Origin: Paraburkholderia fungorum | GTDB taxonomy: Bacteria > Pseudomonadota > Gammaproteobacteria > Burkholderiales > Burkholderiaceae | DNA length: 64,000 nt | Reading direction: 5' to 3' | NCBI RefSeq assembly: GCF_003610895.1 | Contig: NZ_MCAS01000001.1 | Location: 558,001-622,000 of the forward strand | Shown here: positions 46,775 to 55,391 of the stretch, piece after piece | How positions within the stretch are numbered: position 1 is the stretch's first letter | How the letters are laid out: every line of letters begins with the position of its first letter | Notes under the pieces: model-generated | What the model was told of the DNA's origin: nothing | What the model saw: the letters and a program-made list of their open reading frames with translations, nothing else | Databases searched by the model: none | Made by a program: the position numbers and the translations under genes

Positions 46775-47581
46775 CTATGGGTCGCAGACAGTCCCAAGCA
46801 TGAAGTCCAGCATCATGTCCTGTACGGCCTCCACCATCTGCACGCCGTTCGCCGTCTTGCAGCCGGCGGCCTGAGCCGCCCGCAGGAATGGTGTCACTCC
46901 ATGCCCGGCGATAACGTCGCCCACAAACATGGACGATTCAAACAGATTGACGGCGACGGGAAACGGGTCACCATCGGTCATACCCATTGGCGTCGCATTG
47001 CAGACCATATCGCAGCCTGTCGGGTCTGCCGGACCGGTGCTCACTCGGCCGCGCCCCAGATCCGCCACCACTGCCATCAACCGGGCAGCGCGAGATTCAT
47101 TGGCATCGTGAATGATCAGTTCGCGCACCCCTGCCTTGAGCAGCGCGATGGCGATTGCGCTGCCCGCCGCGCCGGCTCCGACCAGCAGCGCTCGCGCTCC
47201 CTCGGGCCTGGCTCCCGCGTCAACTTGAGCTTTCACAAAGGCAAAGCCGTCGAGCATTCCACCATGCCATGATCCGTCGGGATTGCGACGCATCACACTC
47301 ACCGCGCCAAGCAGTCTCGCCGTTCCGGAGCTGGTCGCGCAGCAAGTAAAGGCCGCAAACTTGTGCGGCATGGTAACAAGCAGGCCATCGACATTCGGCG
47401 TGCTCGTGAGACCCCGCATGACGACTTCCAGATCGCCGCTCGCCACCTGCATCGGTATGCAGATACCGTTATGCCCTCTTGCCGCGAAGCCGGCGGTCAA
47501 GCGTTGCGGTGATTTGACGAATACGATCGGGTCCCCAATGATCGGAAACAGCCGTGACTCGCCGCTTAGATTTTCAGGCAT
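46775..47581 (-). CDS. Shikimate-dehydrogenase-like oxidoreductase (AroE family)
   Basis: A 268-residue AroE-fold protein. The substrate Lys is in LLVTMPHK, and the NAD(P) motif is LLVGAGAAGSAIAIALL. The usual GAVNT and NTDGxGF segments read GAVSVM and GGMLDGFAF, so Asn-Thr of the substrate site is altered and shikimate is probably not the substrate; quinate or another hydroxy acid is possible. The ATG at 47581 is 23 bases after the SDR stop. The pair forms an operon near a LysR gene. Confidence 0.82.
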   Translation of the reverse strand: MPENLSGESRLFPIIGDPIVFVKSPQRLTAGFAARGHNGICIPMQVASGDLEVVMRGLTSTPNVDGLLVTMPHKFAAFTCCATSSGTARLLGAVSVMRRNPDGSWHGGMLDGFAFVKAQVDAGARPEGARALLVGAGAAGSAIAIALLKAGVRELIIHDANESRAARLMAVVADLGRGRVSTGPADPTGCDMVCNATPMGMTDGDPFPVAVNLFESSMFVGDVIAGHGVTPFLRAAQAAGCKTANGVQMVEAVQDMMLDFMLGTVCDP

Positions 47582-47603
47582 TCGATTAACCAGGCTACCT
47601 CCC

Positions 47604-48365
47604 CTACCGTACCGTGTAGCCACCATCAACGGCAAGCGCGTGACCGATCACGAAGCTGGCGCCAGGACTGCACAGCCAGATCACGGCCGAGGCAATCTCT
47701 TCAGGATGACCGAGCCGTCCAATGGGCTGCTCTTTCATCAACGCATCCATCGCTTCAGGCTCACGCTCGATCATGCCGGTAACCATCGGTGTCGCGACGA
47801 TGCCGGGACAAACAGCATTGACACGAATACCTCGTGCAGCGTATTCAAGGCCGGCACTCTTCGTCAGTCCGAGAACACCATGTTTGGATGCGTGATACAC
47901 GCCACGGCCGGCGATACCCACCAGTCCACCCAACGACGAGCAATTGACGATTGCACCGCTGCCCTGCTTGCGCATCTGCTGCAATTCGTATTTCATGCAG
48001 TTCCAGACGCCGCGCAGATTGACGGCCATCACACGATCGTATTCTTCGCCGCTGGCATCGGCTGTTTCCGCGACCGGACTATTGATGCCTGCATTGTTGT
48101 ACGCGGCATCCAGGCGGCCGAAGGTGGACACCGTCAGATCAACCATCTCTTTGACCTGTTTCTCCTCGGCCACATCGCAGCGCACTGCAATGGCCTTGTG
48201 CCCGCCGGATACGAGTTGCTCCGCAGCGGAACGAACTGCCGCTTCGTTATAGTCCGCGAGCACTACCGCAGCACCCGCCTCAGCGAATGCCCTGGCGGTG
48301 GCCAGCCCCATGCCTGATCCCGCCCCCGTCACAAGCGCAACCTGACCTTCGAAAGTGATGTTCAT
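47604..48365 (-). CDS. Short-chain dehydrogenase/reductase
   Basis: A 253-residue classical SDR. Cofactor motif TGAGSGMG near residue 14, NNAG, catalytic Ser in NCSSLGG, YHASK (Tyr and Lys), and PGIVATPM after it. Asp at the end of beta-2 (VVLADYN) favours NAD. Unknown alcohol substrate. It shares an operon with the AroE-like protein, suggesting two oxidation steps of a cyclic hydroxy acid (inference). Confidence 0.9.
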   Translation of the reverse strand: MNITFEGQVALVTGAGSGMGLATARAFAEAGAAVVLADYNEAAVRSAAEQLVSGGHKAIAVRCDVAEEKQVKEMVDLTVSTFGRLDAAYNNAGINSPVAETADASGEEYDRVMAVNLRGVWNCMKYELQQMRKQGSGAIVNCSSLGGLVGIAGRGVYHASKHGVLGLTKSAGLEYAARGIRVNAVCPGIVATPMVTGMIEREPEAMDALMKEQPIGRLGHPEEIASAVIWLCSPGASFVIGHALAVDGGYTVR

Positions 48366-48488
48366 ATCTGGCTCGCTTCAATCGTTTAGTAAGCCAGATA
48401 ATAGGGATAGTCGTTCCTTCTATTAAGCCCACAAAACCGCAAACCCTGATGAGCCACAGTCATGAATCCCGGGGAAGCCTCGCTGACC

Positions 48489-49391
48489 TCAGCCCGTTTT
48501 CGGCCGATAACGCAGCGAATCGATAACCAGAGCCAAGGCTCGTGAGGACTCTGAACGGCTCGCGTAGTAAGCGTGCAAACCCGGGAACGTTGGACACCAA
48601 TCGTCGAGCACGCGAACAAGACGTCCCGCCGTGACGTGAGGCTGTGCCAGATCCGACGGCAAGTAGGCAAGACCATAGCCTGCCAATGCGGCGTCGAGCA
48701 TGTGATAGGTGCCGTTGAACGAGAGCTGCCCCTCCACGCGGACCTGAACTTCACGACTCCCCTTTTTCAGCTCCCATGCGTAAAATCCGCCGAGTGTCGG
48801 CAGGCGCAGATTGATGCAATTGTGCTGCATCAGATCCTGCGGCGTCTTTGGTAGCGGCCTGTTCTCCAGATAGGCAGGCGAGCCGACAATCGACATCTTC
48901 ATCTCCGCGGCAATGCGAACCGCGATCATGTTCTTCGCGACCTGATCGCCTTGACGAATGCCGATATCGTAGCGGTCCGCAACGATATCGGTGAGCCCGT
49001 AGTCCGTGATGATCTCGACCTTGATCTCCGGATATTTTCGAAGCACCTTGGACAACCTTGGCCAGAGAATCGTGTTGGTGGCGTAGTCTGTCGCCGTGAT
49101 GCGAATCGTCCCGGCAGGTTTGCCGCGAAGCTCGGTTACCGCCATCAGTTCAGCTTCGATTTCCACGAAACGAGGTGCTACCGTCTGCAGGATACGTTCG
49201 CCGGCCTCGGTGGGAGACACGCTGCGCGTGGTTCGCGTCAGCAGCCGCACGCCAAGCCGGCTTTCGAGCGCCCGGATGGTATGGCTCAAAGCGGATTGGG
49301 ACACACCTAGCTGGGCGGCCGCGCGGGTAAAGCTGCGTTCGCGCGCAACAGCGATAAAGGCGAGCAGGTCGCTGAAATTTTCGCGTGGCAT
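48489..49391 (-). CDS. LysR-type transcriptional regulator
   Basis: A 300-residue LysR protein with the N-terminal helix-turn-helix (DLLAFIAVARERSFTRAAAQ, then LGVSQSALSHTIRALE), and the CrgA/AaeR-like subclass features TRSVSPTEAGERIL and GTIRITATDYA. It lies upstream of the SDR/AroE-like operon on the same strand. An inverted repeat GAATTTAA/TTAAATTC (49420-49427, 49454-49461) lies upstream and may be an autoregulatory site. Targets may be the SDR operon or the aldo/keto reductase region nearby. Confidence 0.9.
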   Translation of the reverse strand: MPRENFSDLLAFIAVARERSFTRAAAQLGVSQSALSHTIRALESRLGVRLLTRTTRSVSPTEAGERILQTVAPRFVEIEAELMAVTELRGKPAGTIRITATDYATNTILWPRLSKVLRKYPEIKVEIITDYGLTDIVADRYDIGIRQGDQVAKNMIAVRIAAEMKMSIVGSPAYLENRPLPKTPQDLMQHNCINLRLPTLGGFYAWELKKGSREVQVRVEGQLSFNGTYHMLDAALAGYGLAYLPSDLAQPHVTAGRLVRVLDDWCPTFPGLHAYYASRSESSRALALVIDSLRYRPKTG

Positions 49392-49482
49392 TGATGAACC
49401 GATCTCATAGGCGTTGGCGGAATTTAACCACTAGTCACACGCGAGCGCATTGATTAAATTCGCCATGCCGATAGCGGCTGAA

Positions 49483-50298
49483 CTAACCGGGCCGCTTCTC
49501 CAACACATCCTTTACAACCGGCAACGCGGAAAATACGTTGGGCCAACCCGCATAGAAGGCCAACTGAGTCATCACTTCGGAGGCTTGCGCCTTCGTGAGG
49601 CCGTTGTCCATGGCGCGGTTCAGGTGATAAGTCAGTTGCGCGAATTGTCCCGTGGCGACGAGCGCACTGACCGTCACCAGGCTTCGGTCCCGGGGCGCCA
49701 GACCCGGGCGCAGCCAGAGATCATGAAAGAGCGCTTGCGTCGTATAGTGCACGACACCTGGCGCCACTGCGCCGAAGTTATTTTCTACGGCAACTGCCCG
49801 TTGAGCCTCCGCGGCCTCGTCGATTGGAAGTTGTTCGCCAGCAACCGCGGGAAGACCGGATAGCGTGATCCCGCGCTTATCGAACACAGGTCTTGCGGCT
49901 ACAACGGCCGACGCCGCATTGCCCCATCCAGAATAGAACGCCAGATGCGCGATGATTTCGGCAAGCTCCTCCGGCTTCACCCCGCTGTCGAGCGCCAGGT
50001 TCAGGTAGTACGGCATCTCAGTGGTTTGATTGCGCGCAATCAGCACCGCTAACGTAACGATGCTGCGATCCCGGGCAGGCAGTTGCGGACGCTTCCAGAG
50101 ATCGCCGAGCAGTACGCCATTCGTGTAATGCTCGAGCGCCGGTGAGACGGTGCGCATATCATCAGGCGCGAATGTCGGCGGAGGAGAATCTGCTTTCGTC
50201 ATATCGGTTGTCCTTTCCATTTGCGCACACGCGCCAAGCCCCAAAGAGAGCACTGTCGCCACTACGGCAAAAGATTTCATCTTGCGGTTCCGTTCCAT
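49483..50298 (-). CDS. Carboxymuconolactone-decarboxylase-like lipoprotein, two domains
   Basis: A 271-residue exported protein: signal KSFAVVATVLSLGLGAC with a lipobox, then two AhpD/CMD repeats (LPARDRSIVTLAVLIARNQT, LAEIIAHLAFYSGWGNA; LAPRDRSLVTVSALVATGQF, VMTQLAFYAGWPN). The CxxC of AhpD peroxidase relatives is absent, so thiol chemistry is unlikely. I chose the ATG at 50298; the ATG at 50280 is also possible. Periplasmic location is unusual for the family. Divergent from the aldo/keto reductase. Confidence 0.82.
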   Translation of the reverse strand: MERNRKMKSFAVVATVLSLGLGACAQMERTTDMTKADSPPPTFAPDDMRTVSPALEHYTNGVLLGDLWKRPQLPARDRSIVTLAVLIARNQTTEMPYYLNLALDSGVKPEELAEIIAHLAFYSGWGNAASAVVAARPVFDKRGITLSGLPAVAGEQLPIDEAAEAQRAVAVENNFGAVAPGVVHYTTQALFHDLWLRPGLAPRDRSLVTVSALVATGQFAQLTYHLNRAMDNGLTKAQASEVMTQLAFYAGWPNVFSALPVVKDVLEKRPG

Positions 50299-50411
50299 AG
50301 GCGAAAGGCGCTTCGGGCGAGTCGTGCGCGTGACACGCGATGTCTGCGAGTTCGTTACCAATCTAACCATCCCGCGCGCGCGTGACTAGACGCTGAATCC
50401 TGCAAACACTT

Positions 50412-50426
50412 ATGAATCAGGTTCAT
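50412..50426. promoter_or_regulatory. Palindrome ATGAATCAGGTTCAT, candidate operator
   Basis: A 15-base element with perfect five-base arms. A near-identical copy (TCACC in the centre) occurs 110 bases downstream at 50522. Repetition of the same arms and spacing points to a regulator binding site. Confidence 0.5.
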
Positions 50427-50521
50427 TAGTCATTCATCGAGCCTGATGTCCGCTTGTCGCGATCAGTGCGATCGGCGCACTTCGCATGGCGGCCGACGCA
50501 TGCGGGCGTCCACGCAAATTA

Positions 50522-50536
50522 ATGAATCACCTTCAT
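50522..50536. promoter_or_regulatory. Palindrome ATGAATCACCTTCAT, second copy
   Basis: Same arms and spacing as the site at 50412, about 100 bases before the aldo/keto reductase start. Confidence 0.5.
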
Positions 50537-50566
50537 AACAGCATGCGGTTTCATGGTCTTAATCTC

Positions 50567-50583
50567 TAGACAATGAATGTCTA
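50567..50583. promoter_or_regulatory. Palindrome TAGACA-N5-TGTCTA near the reductase start
   Basis: A 17-base perfect inverted repeat with a T-N11-A pattern, typical of LysR binding, 40 bases before the aldo/keto reductase ATG. Its position over the likely promoter suggests control of that gene. Confidence 0.5.
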
Positions 50584-50622
50584 TCATGCACATCACAGGA
50601 AAAGCCTGCATGGAGAAAAGCA

Positions 50623-51627
50623 ATGGACTATCGATATCTGGGCCGTAGCGCCCTCAAAGTGTCGCCCCTGTGTCTGGGCGCGATGATGTTCGGTGGCGAA
50701 ACGGACGAAACCACCTCGAAACGCATCATCGACAAGGCGTTCGATCAGGGCGTCAATTTCATCGATACGGCGGACGTCTACCACGCCGGCCGTTCTGAGG
50801 AGATCGTGGGGCGCGCGGTTGCCGAGCGGCGCGACAGTTGGGTGATCGCCACGAAGTTCGGCTATCCGGCCACTCAAGGTCCGAACGAACAGGGGCAGTC
50901 GCGCAAGTGGATCATTCAGTCGGTGGATGCAAGCCTCAAACGCCTGGGTACCGACTACATCGACATTCTCTACTTCCATCGCGCGCTACTCGATGCGCCG
51001 CTCGAAGAAGGCGTACGCGCTATCGGCGACCTGATTCGTCAAGGCAAGGTCCGTTACTTCGGCTTGTCGAATTTCCGCGGCTGGCGCATCGCTGAAATCG
51101 TGCGACTTGCCGACCAGCTCGGCATTGATCGGCCGGTTGCAAGCGAGCCGCTCTACAACATGGTGGATCGCACCGCCGAGGTCGAGCAACTCCCCGCAGC
51201 CGCACACTATGGCATCGGCGTCGTGCCTTATAGCCCACTCGCTCGTGGTGTACTGACCGGCAAATATGCGCTGGATGGCGCGCCGCCAGCCGATTCGCGC
51301 GCCGGACGCGGCGACAAACGCATCCAGCAGACCGAATGGCGCCCCGAGTCGCTGGCGATCGCGCAGAAGGTCGCGGCTCATGCTGCGGCACGCGGCACGA
51401 ATTCGATTGCTTTCGCCCTAGCGTGGGTGCTCAGGAACAAACTCGTCAGTTCGACTATCGCCGGCCCTCGCACTGAGGCGCATTGGGACAGTTACGTTCA
51501 GGCGCTGAGTGTGGAACTGGGACCCGACGACGAGAAGTTTGTCGACAGTCTGGTGCCGCCGGGGCACGCGTCGACGCCGGGGTATACGGATCCGGGGTAT
51601 CCGATCGAAGGCCGCCGCGCGGTTTGA
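50623..51627 (+). CDS. Aldo/keto reductase
   Basis: A 334-residue NADPH-dependent reductase with a (beta/alpha)8 barrel. The catalytic tetrad is seen: Asp and Tyr in FIDTADVYHAG, Lys in VIATKFG and His in YFHRALLD. The cofactor loop IAGPRTEAHWDSYV lies near the C-terminus. GGAGAAAAGC precedes the ATG. The physiological aldehyde or ketone is unknown. Its promoter region holds three palindromes shared with the divergent lipoprotein gene. Confidence 0.92.
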   Translation: MDYRYLGRSALKVSPLCLGAMMFGGETDETTSKRIIDKAFDQGVNFIDTADVYHAGRSEEIVGRAVAERRDSWVIATKFGYPATQGPNEQGQSRKWIIQSVDASLKRLGTDYIDILYFHRALLDAPLEEGVRAIGDLIRQGKVRYFGLSNFRGWRIAEIVRLADQLGIDRPVASEPLYNMVDRTAEVEQLPAAAHYGIGVVPYSPLARGVLTGKYALDGAPPADSRAGRGDKRIQQTEWRPESLAIAQKVAAHAAARGTNSIAFALAWVLRNKLVSSTIAGPRTEAHWDSYVQALSVELGPDDEKFVDSLVPPGHASTPGYTDPGYPIEGRRAV

Positions 51628-51645
51628 AGCGGCGTAGCAAGTCGA

Positions 51646-51702
51646 GTCGCCCTCCCCGGGAGCATTGCCCCCGGGGCAGCGCTATTCCTGCAACAGGGCG
51701 AC
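51646..51702. terminator. Nested hairpin between convergent genes
   Basis: An outer stem GTCGCCCT/AGGGCGAC (51646-51653 with 51695-51702) encloses CCCCGGG/CCCGGGG (51654-51660 with 51670-51676). It lies between the convergent aldo/keto reductase and carbamoylase stops and could end both transcripts; no T-tract is present. Confidence 0.5.
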
Positions 51703-51717
51703 CCATTCGTCGAAGCG

Positions 51718-52995
51718 TTACAAGCTGGCATCCAGCTCACGGATCGTCTGATAGAGAACCCGTGTGCCATCGAGCAACTGCTGCGGCTCGATCCATTCCT
51801 CCGGACAATGACTGCGCCCATTCAGACATGGGATGAAGATCATCCCGATGGGGCCGGTCGGCGCGACATACACGGCGTCGTGCCCCGCGCCGCTCGGCAG
51901 ACGCATGGTGGCGTATCCCAACACCTCTGCCGCCCGTTCGACGGCATTCATCACAAGCGGCTGGCAGTCGGTCGGTTTGGAGCGGCTGACATGCACCGCG
52001 CTGGCGGACACACGCAATTCAGCGAGCGCGGCCGTGGCGCCAGCCATCAGGTCTTCGGGAAAACAATCGAGGACTGCATCGCTGTCACTGCGCACTTCGA
52101 GCATCAGTTCGACATGCCCCGGCACCGCGTTCGGCACGTTCGGCGTCATCGCAATCCGGCCGATCGTCGCCACCACGTAGTGCGGATGGCCGCTCCACTT
52201 CGAAGCAAGCCGGTACGCGCCATCAATCAGACGCGCGGCGCCGACCAATGCGTCGCGGCGAATATCCATCGGCGTGGTGCCCGCGTGGTCGGGCTGGCCC
52301 GTGACGGTAATCAGCACGCGCCGAATCCCGACGATGTTCGTGACGACGCCAATCGGCAACTGCCGGCTTTCCAGCACCGGCCCCTGCTCGATATGCAACT
52401 CGACAAAGGCCGCCGTGCTCTCCGGCGCGCGCAGCGCTTGCGTCAACGCATCGGGATTGCCGCCAATACGCTGCAGCGCCTGTCTCAACGATTCTCCATC
52501 CGCATTCTTCGAAACCAGCATGCCCGCGTCGAGCACACCCGAAAATGCCCGGCTTCCCACACACGAGATCCCATAGTCGCTCGGTTCTTCAGAGAGAAAA
52601 TCGATCACTTCGAACGGGTGGTCGAGCGTGATGCCCTGTTCGTTCAATGTGTGCGCCACCTCGATGCCCGCCAGCACGCCGATGATTCCGTCGAAGCGGC
52701 CGCCGCCGACCACCGTATCGCAATGCGAACCCGTGATGAGCGGCTTGCTCGCACGCCCCGACCCTTCGCGCCGGCCGATCAGATTGCCGCCGGCGTCCTG
52801 CGAAACACTCAGGCCGGCGCCGAGGAATTCACCGCGCAACCACGCACGCGCCTCTTCGAACAGCGGTGAAAATGCCCGGCGTGTCCAGGGGACGTCGGCA
52901 CGCGTGAACTGACTGAGACGCTCGACACGGGCATTCAGACGCTCGGCGTTGATCGGCGGAAAAGGAAGCTTGGACATGGCGGCGGGTCGCTTCAC
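51718..52995 (-). CDS. N-carbamoyl-L-amino acid hydrolase family (likely N-carbamoyl-glutamate amidohydrolase)
   Basis: A 425-residue M20-type metallo-amidohydrolase. Metal ligands are visible: GSHCDTVVGGGRFDG (His, Asp), SEEPSDYG (Glu), ELHIEQGPVLE (His) and GAGHDAVYV (His). The dimerisation motif GQPDHAGTTPMDIR is intact. The family splits N-carbamoyl amino acids into amino acid, CO2 and ammonia. The GTG at 52995 overlaps the stop of the cyclic amidohydrolase (GTGA); an ATG at 52977 is an alternative. In the proposed pathway it gives L-glutamate as the last step. Confidence 0.88.
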   Translation of the reverse strand: MKRPAAMSKLPFPPINAERLNARVERLSQFTRADVPWTRRAFSPLFEEARAWLRGEFLGAGLSVSQDAGGNLIGRREGSGRASKPLITGSHCDTVVGGGRFDGIIGVLAGIEVAHTLNEQGITLDHPFEVIDFLSEEPSDYGISCVGSRAFSGVLDAGMLVSKNADGESLRQALQRIGGNPDALTQALRAPESTAAFVELHIEQGPVLESRQLPIGVVTNIVGIRRVLITVTGQPDHAGTTPMDIRRDALVGAARLIDGAYRLASKWSGHPHYVVATIGRIAMTPNVPNAVPGHVELMLEVRSDSDAVLDCFPEDLMAGATAALAELRVSASAVHVSRSKPTDCQPLVMNAVERAAEVLGYATMRLPSGAGHDAVYVAPTGPIGMIFIPCLNGRSHCPEEWIEPQQLLDGTRVLYQTIRELDASL

Positions 52996-54377
52996 GAAGC
53001 GGCCGGCATCATGCCGGCACGGTTAAAGGATGCAGGGCGCAGGAAACGTCCATCGCCGTTCTGATTGACGACGCGAACGCCGTCGAAGACCTGTTTTCCA
53101 CGGCAGTAAGTCGCCGCGACGCGCACGGTGAACTCCATGCCTTCGAACGAACTCCATTGCACGGCAGACAAGCTGTGCGACGGGTCAAAAGCATAACGCT
53201 CAGGCGTGAGAATCACGAAGTCGGCCTCGGCGCCGGTGTCGAAGGTGCCTTTGCGATCATGCAGCAGGAAGTGGCGCGCGGGGTTGCGCGCGAGTTGTTT
53301 TGCAACCATGGTCGGTGCAATGCCGTGGTTTTCGCAGCCGGTCCAGAACGCCGGCAACAGCGTTTCCAGCCCCGGGCCGCCCGATGAATTCCTGAACACG
53401 TTCGGATTGCCCTTGCGCTCGAGTCCCCAGCTCACGTGGTCGGAGGAGACGAAGGTACACGCGTCGTTTGCGATGTGACTCCACAGCAGTTCGGTCTCCG
53501 CCTTCGGCCGGATCGGCGGATAGTGCTTGGTCTTCGCGCCGAATCGCTTCGTGTGCTCTTCGTGATTGAGCATCAGATACTGCACGCACGTTTCGATGCT
53601 GGCCTGATGACCCGCCTTGCGATACATGGCGCACAGCTCGAAACCGCGCGACGTCGAGACGTGCACCGCGTGAGCGCGCGCGCCGGTCTCGGCGCCGATC
53701 TCATAGATCAACGCGGTCGCGAGATTCTCGATCAACGGCGTATGCGCGCGCAGAAAGGCGTCCCAGCCGGTATCGCCCGCGTCGATCATGCGGCTCACGT
53801 TCTTGCGCGTCAGGTCCTGCATCTGGTTGTGCACGCCGCACACGAGTCCGGAGGGCGCGATCAGCCGGAACGCCTCGTACAGGTCGTCCTCTTCCACGCG
53901 AGGGAAACGGCCAGGGGTCGCCTCGAACGTCGAGAACTTGAACGCGCAGACGCCGCCGTCGATCAGCCCGGCGGCCGCCTCCAGTCCATGCCGGTCGTTG
54001 AGCGTGCCAAACAACGCGACGTCCACATGGCAGTCGCGCTCGACCTCGGCAATCTTCGCGTCCAGTTGCGCGCGCGAGGCCACTGGTTCGGGATCGTCGT
54101 AAGGCATATCCACCATCACGGTCACACCGCCCGCCGCCGCCGCGCGCGACGCGTGGCCGAGGCCCTCCTGATTCGCCTGGCTGCCCGAATGAACCTGTCC
54201 GTCGATCACGCCAGGCATCACCCATTGCCCGCGTGCATCGATGAAATCTTTCGCGGCCGGCGGCGGCCCGTCGCCTCGCAGCGCCACGCGGCCGTCGCGC
54301 ACCGCCAGCCAGCCATCCTTCACGACGCGCTCCGCGTCGACGATATTGCCGCGCACCACCAGATCGAAATCGCTCAT
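52992..54377 (-). CDS. Cyclic amidohydrolase (hydantoinase/dihydropyrimidinase/allantoinase-like)
   Basis: A 461-residue amidohydrolase-superfamily protein. The ATG at 54377 follows GGAGGCAAG; the frame is open to 54452. Lys147 in CAFKFSTF fits the carboxylated metal-bridging lysine; HAVHVSTSRG and SSDHVSWG carry His and Asp ligands. The first metal motif, normally D-x-H-x-H, reads DGQVH (Gln61 for the first His). The expected reaction here is opening of hydantoin-5-propionate to N-carbamoyl-glutamate, passed to the overlapping carbamoylase. Divergent from the LysR gene. Confidence 0.83.
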   Translation of the reverse strand: MSDFDLVVRGNIVDAERVVKDGWLAVRDGRVALRGDGPPPAAKDFIDARGQWVMPGVIDGQVHSGSQANQEGLGHASRAAAAGGVTVMVDMPYDDPEPVASRAQLDAKIAEVERDCHVDVALFGTLNDRHGLEAAAGLIDGGVCAFKFSTFEATPGRFPRVEEDDLYEAFRLIAPSGLVCGVHNQMQDLTRKNVSRMIDAGDTGWDAFLRAHTPLIENLATALIYEIGAETGARAHAVHVSTSRGFELCAMYRKAGHQASIETCVQYLMLNHEEHTKRFGAKTKHYPPIRPKAETELLWSHIANDACTFVSSDHVSWGLERKGNPNVFRNSSGGPGLETLLPAFWTGCENHGIAPTMVAKQLARNPARHFLLHDRKGTFDTGAEADFVILTPERYAFDPSHSLSAVQWSSFEGMEFTVRVAATYCRGKQVFDGVRVVNQNGDGRFLRPASFNRAGMMPAAS

Positions 54378-54480
54378 CTTGCCTCCGTCTCCCGCGCCTA
54401 TAGCGCTCGGTATCACCTGAATTCCGGGCAAGTTTAGACAGCGGCATCCCAAAATGTCTTATGCTTATTTATCCGCCCCA

Positions 54481-54496
54481 CATAACATCAGGTTAA
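54481..54496. promoter_or_regulatory. Operator-like site CATAACATCAGGTTAA in the divergent promoter
   Basis: Lies directly before the LysR start and about 100 bases before the cyclic amidohydrolase. With its left flank CCGCCCCA it matches the site at 55429, also preceded by CCGCCC. The right arm is imperfect here. It probably binds the LysR protein and controls both the regulator and the amidohydrolase operon. Confidence 0.55.
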
Positions 54497-54500
54497 TCGT

Positions 54501-55391
54501 TTGCGACTCAATCTCAGGCAAATCGAAGTCTTTCGCGCAATCATGCTGACGGGGTCCATCAGCGGCGCAGCCAAGCTCCTGCACGTCTCGCAACCCGCTG
54601 TTTCAAGGCTGATTTCCTATACGGAACAAAGGCTCGGGCTGTCGCTGTTCGAGCGCATCAAGGGGCGGCTCTATCCCACGCCCGAAGCACGGCGGCTCTT
54701 TACCGAAGTGAACGTGGTCTATCAGGGCGTGCAGCGCGTCAACGAGGTAGCCGACGATCTGATCGAAAACCGCATGGGCCATCTGCGCATTGCGTGCAGC
54801 CCGAACCTCGGGCAGTCGCTGATTCCGCGCGCCATCGCCTTGTTCTACGAGCGCTTTCCCGATGTCCGCATCATCCTGCACACGCTCTTGCCCAACATCC
54901 TGCTGCAGGCGGTTCTGACGCAGCAGGTCGACGTGGGCATTGCGTTCATGCAGGAGACCCATCCCAACGTGCAGATCCGGCCCATTCACGAGAACCGCAT
55001 CGTCGCAGCGCTGCCCGTCGGTCATCCGCTCGCGCAGCACGACACGCTGCATGTGCGCGACCTCGTCGATCAGCCGTTCATCGGCTACGGCAGCGACATT
55101 CCATTCGGGCAACTGGTGCGCAAGATGTTCGTCGACGCCGACTGCACGCTGCGCATCAAAACCGAAGTCCAGCAGGCTCACGTTGCCTGCGCGCTGGTCC
55201 AGGCCGGCGTCGGCATCGCGCTGATCGACGAACTGACGATCGGCGGTCCGGCATGGTCGAACATGGTCGTGCGGCCGATCGAGCCGGTGATCGCGGCACC
55301 GGTCAGCGTGATTCACGCCGTGCTGGAGCCGCTGTCGCGCACGGCGCAAGCGTTCATCGCCACGCTCGAAACGCTGCGCACCGAGCTCTGA
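54501..55391 (+). CDS. LysR-type regulator of the thiohistidine locus
   Basis: A 296-residue LysR protein. The helix-turn-helix is QIEVFRAIMLTGSISGAAKL, then LHVSQPAVSRLISYTEQR. The effector domain (GHLRIACSPNLGQSLIPRAI, then LVQAGVGIALIDELTIGG) resembles regulators of opine and amino-acid catabolism. A TTG start at 54501 has CAGG upstream; a later ATG (residue 15) would cut the DNA-binding helix. It lies between the two arms of the catabolic locus, both with the same operator-like site, so it is the likely pathway regulator. Confidence 0.88.
   Translation: MRLNLRQIEVFRAIMLTGSISGAAKLLHVSQPAVSRLISYTEQRLGLSLFERIKGRLYPTPEARRLFTEVNVVYQGVQRVNEVADDLIENRMGHLRIACSPNLGQSLIPRAIALFYERFPDVRIILHTLLPNILLQAVLTQQVDVGIAFMQETHPNVQIRPIHENRIVAALPVGHPLAQHDTLHVRDLVDQPFIGYGSDIPFGQLVRKMFVDADCTLRIKTEVQQAHVACALVQAGVGIALIDELTIGGPAWSNMVVRPIEPVIAAPVSVIHAVLEPLSRTAQAFIATLETLRTEL

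Larger units (their letters stand above)
50299..50622. other. Divergent promoter region with palindromic sites
   Basis: About 320 bases between the CMD-like lipoprotein and the aldo/keto reductase. It contains ATGAA-N5-TTCAT twice (50412-50426 and 50522-50536) and TAGACA-ATGAA-TGTCTA (50567-50583). No gene is seen. Confidence 0.55.
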
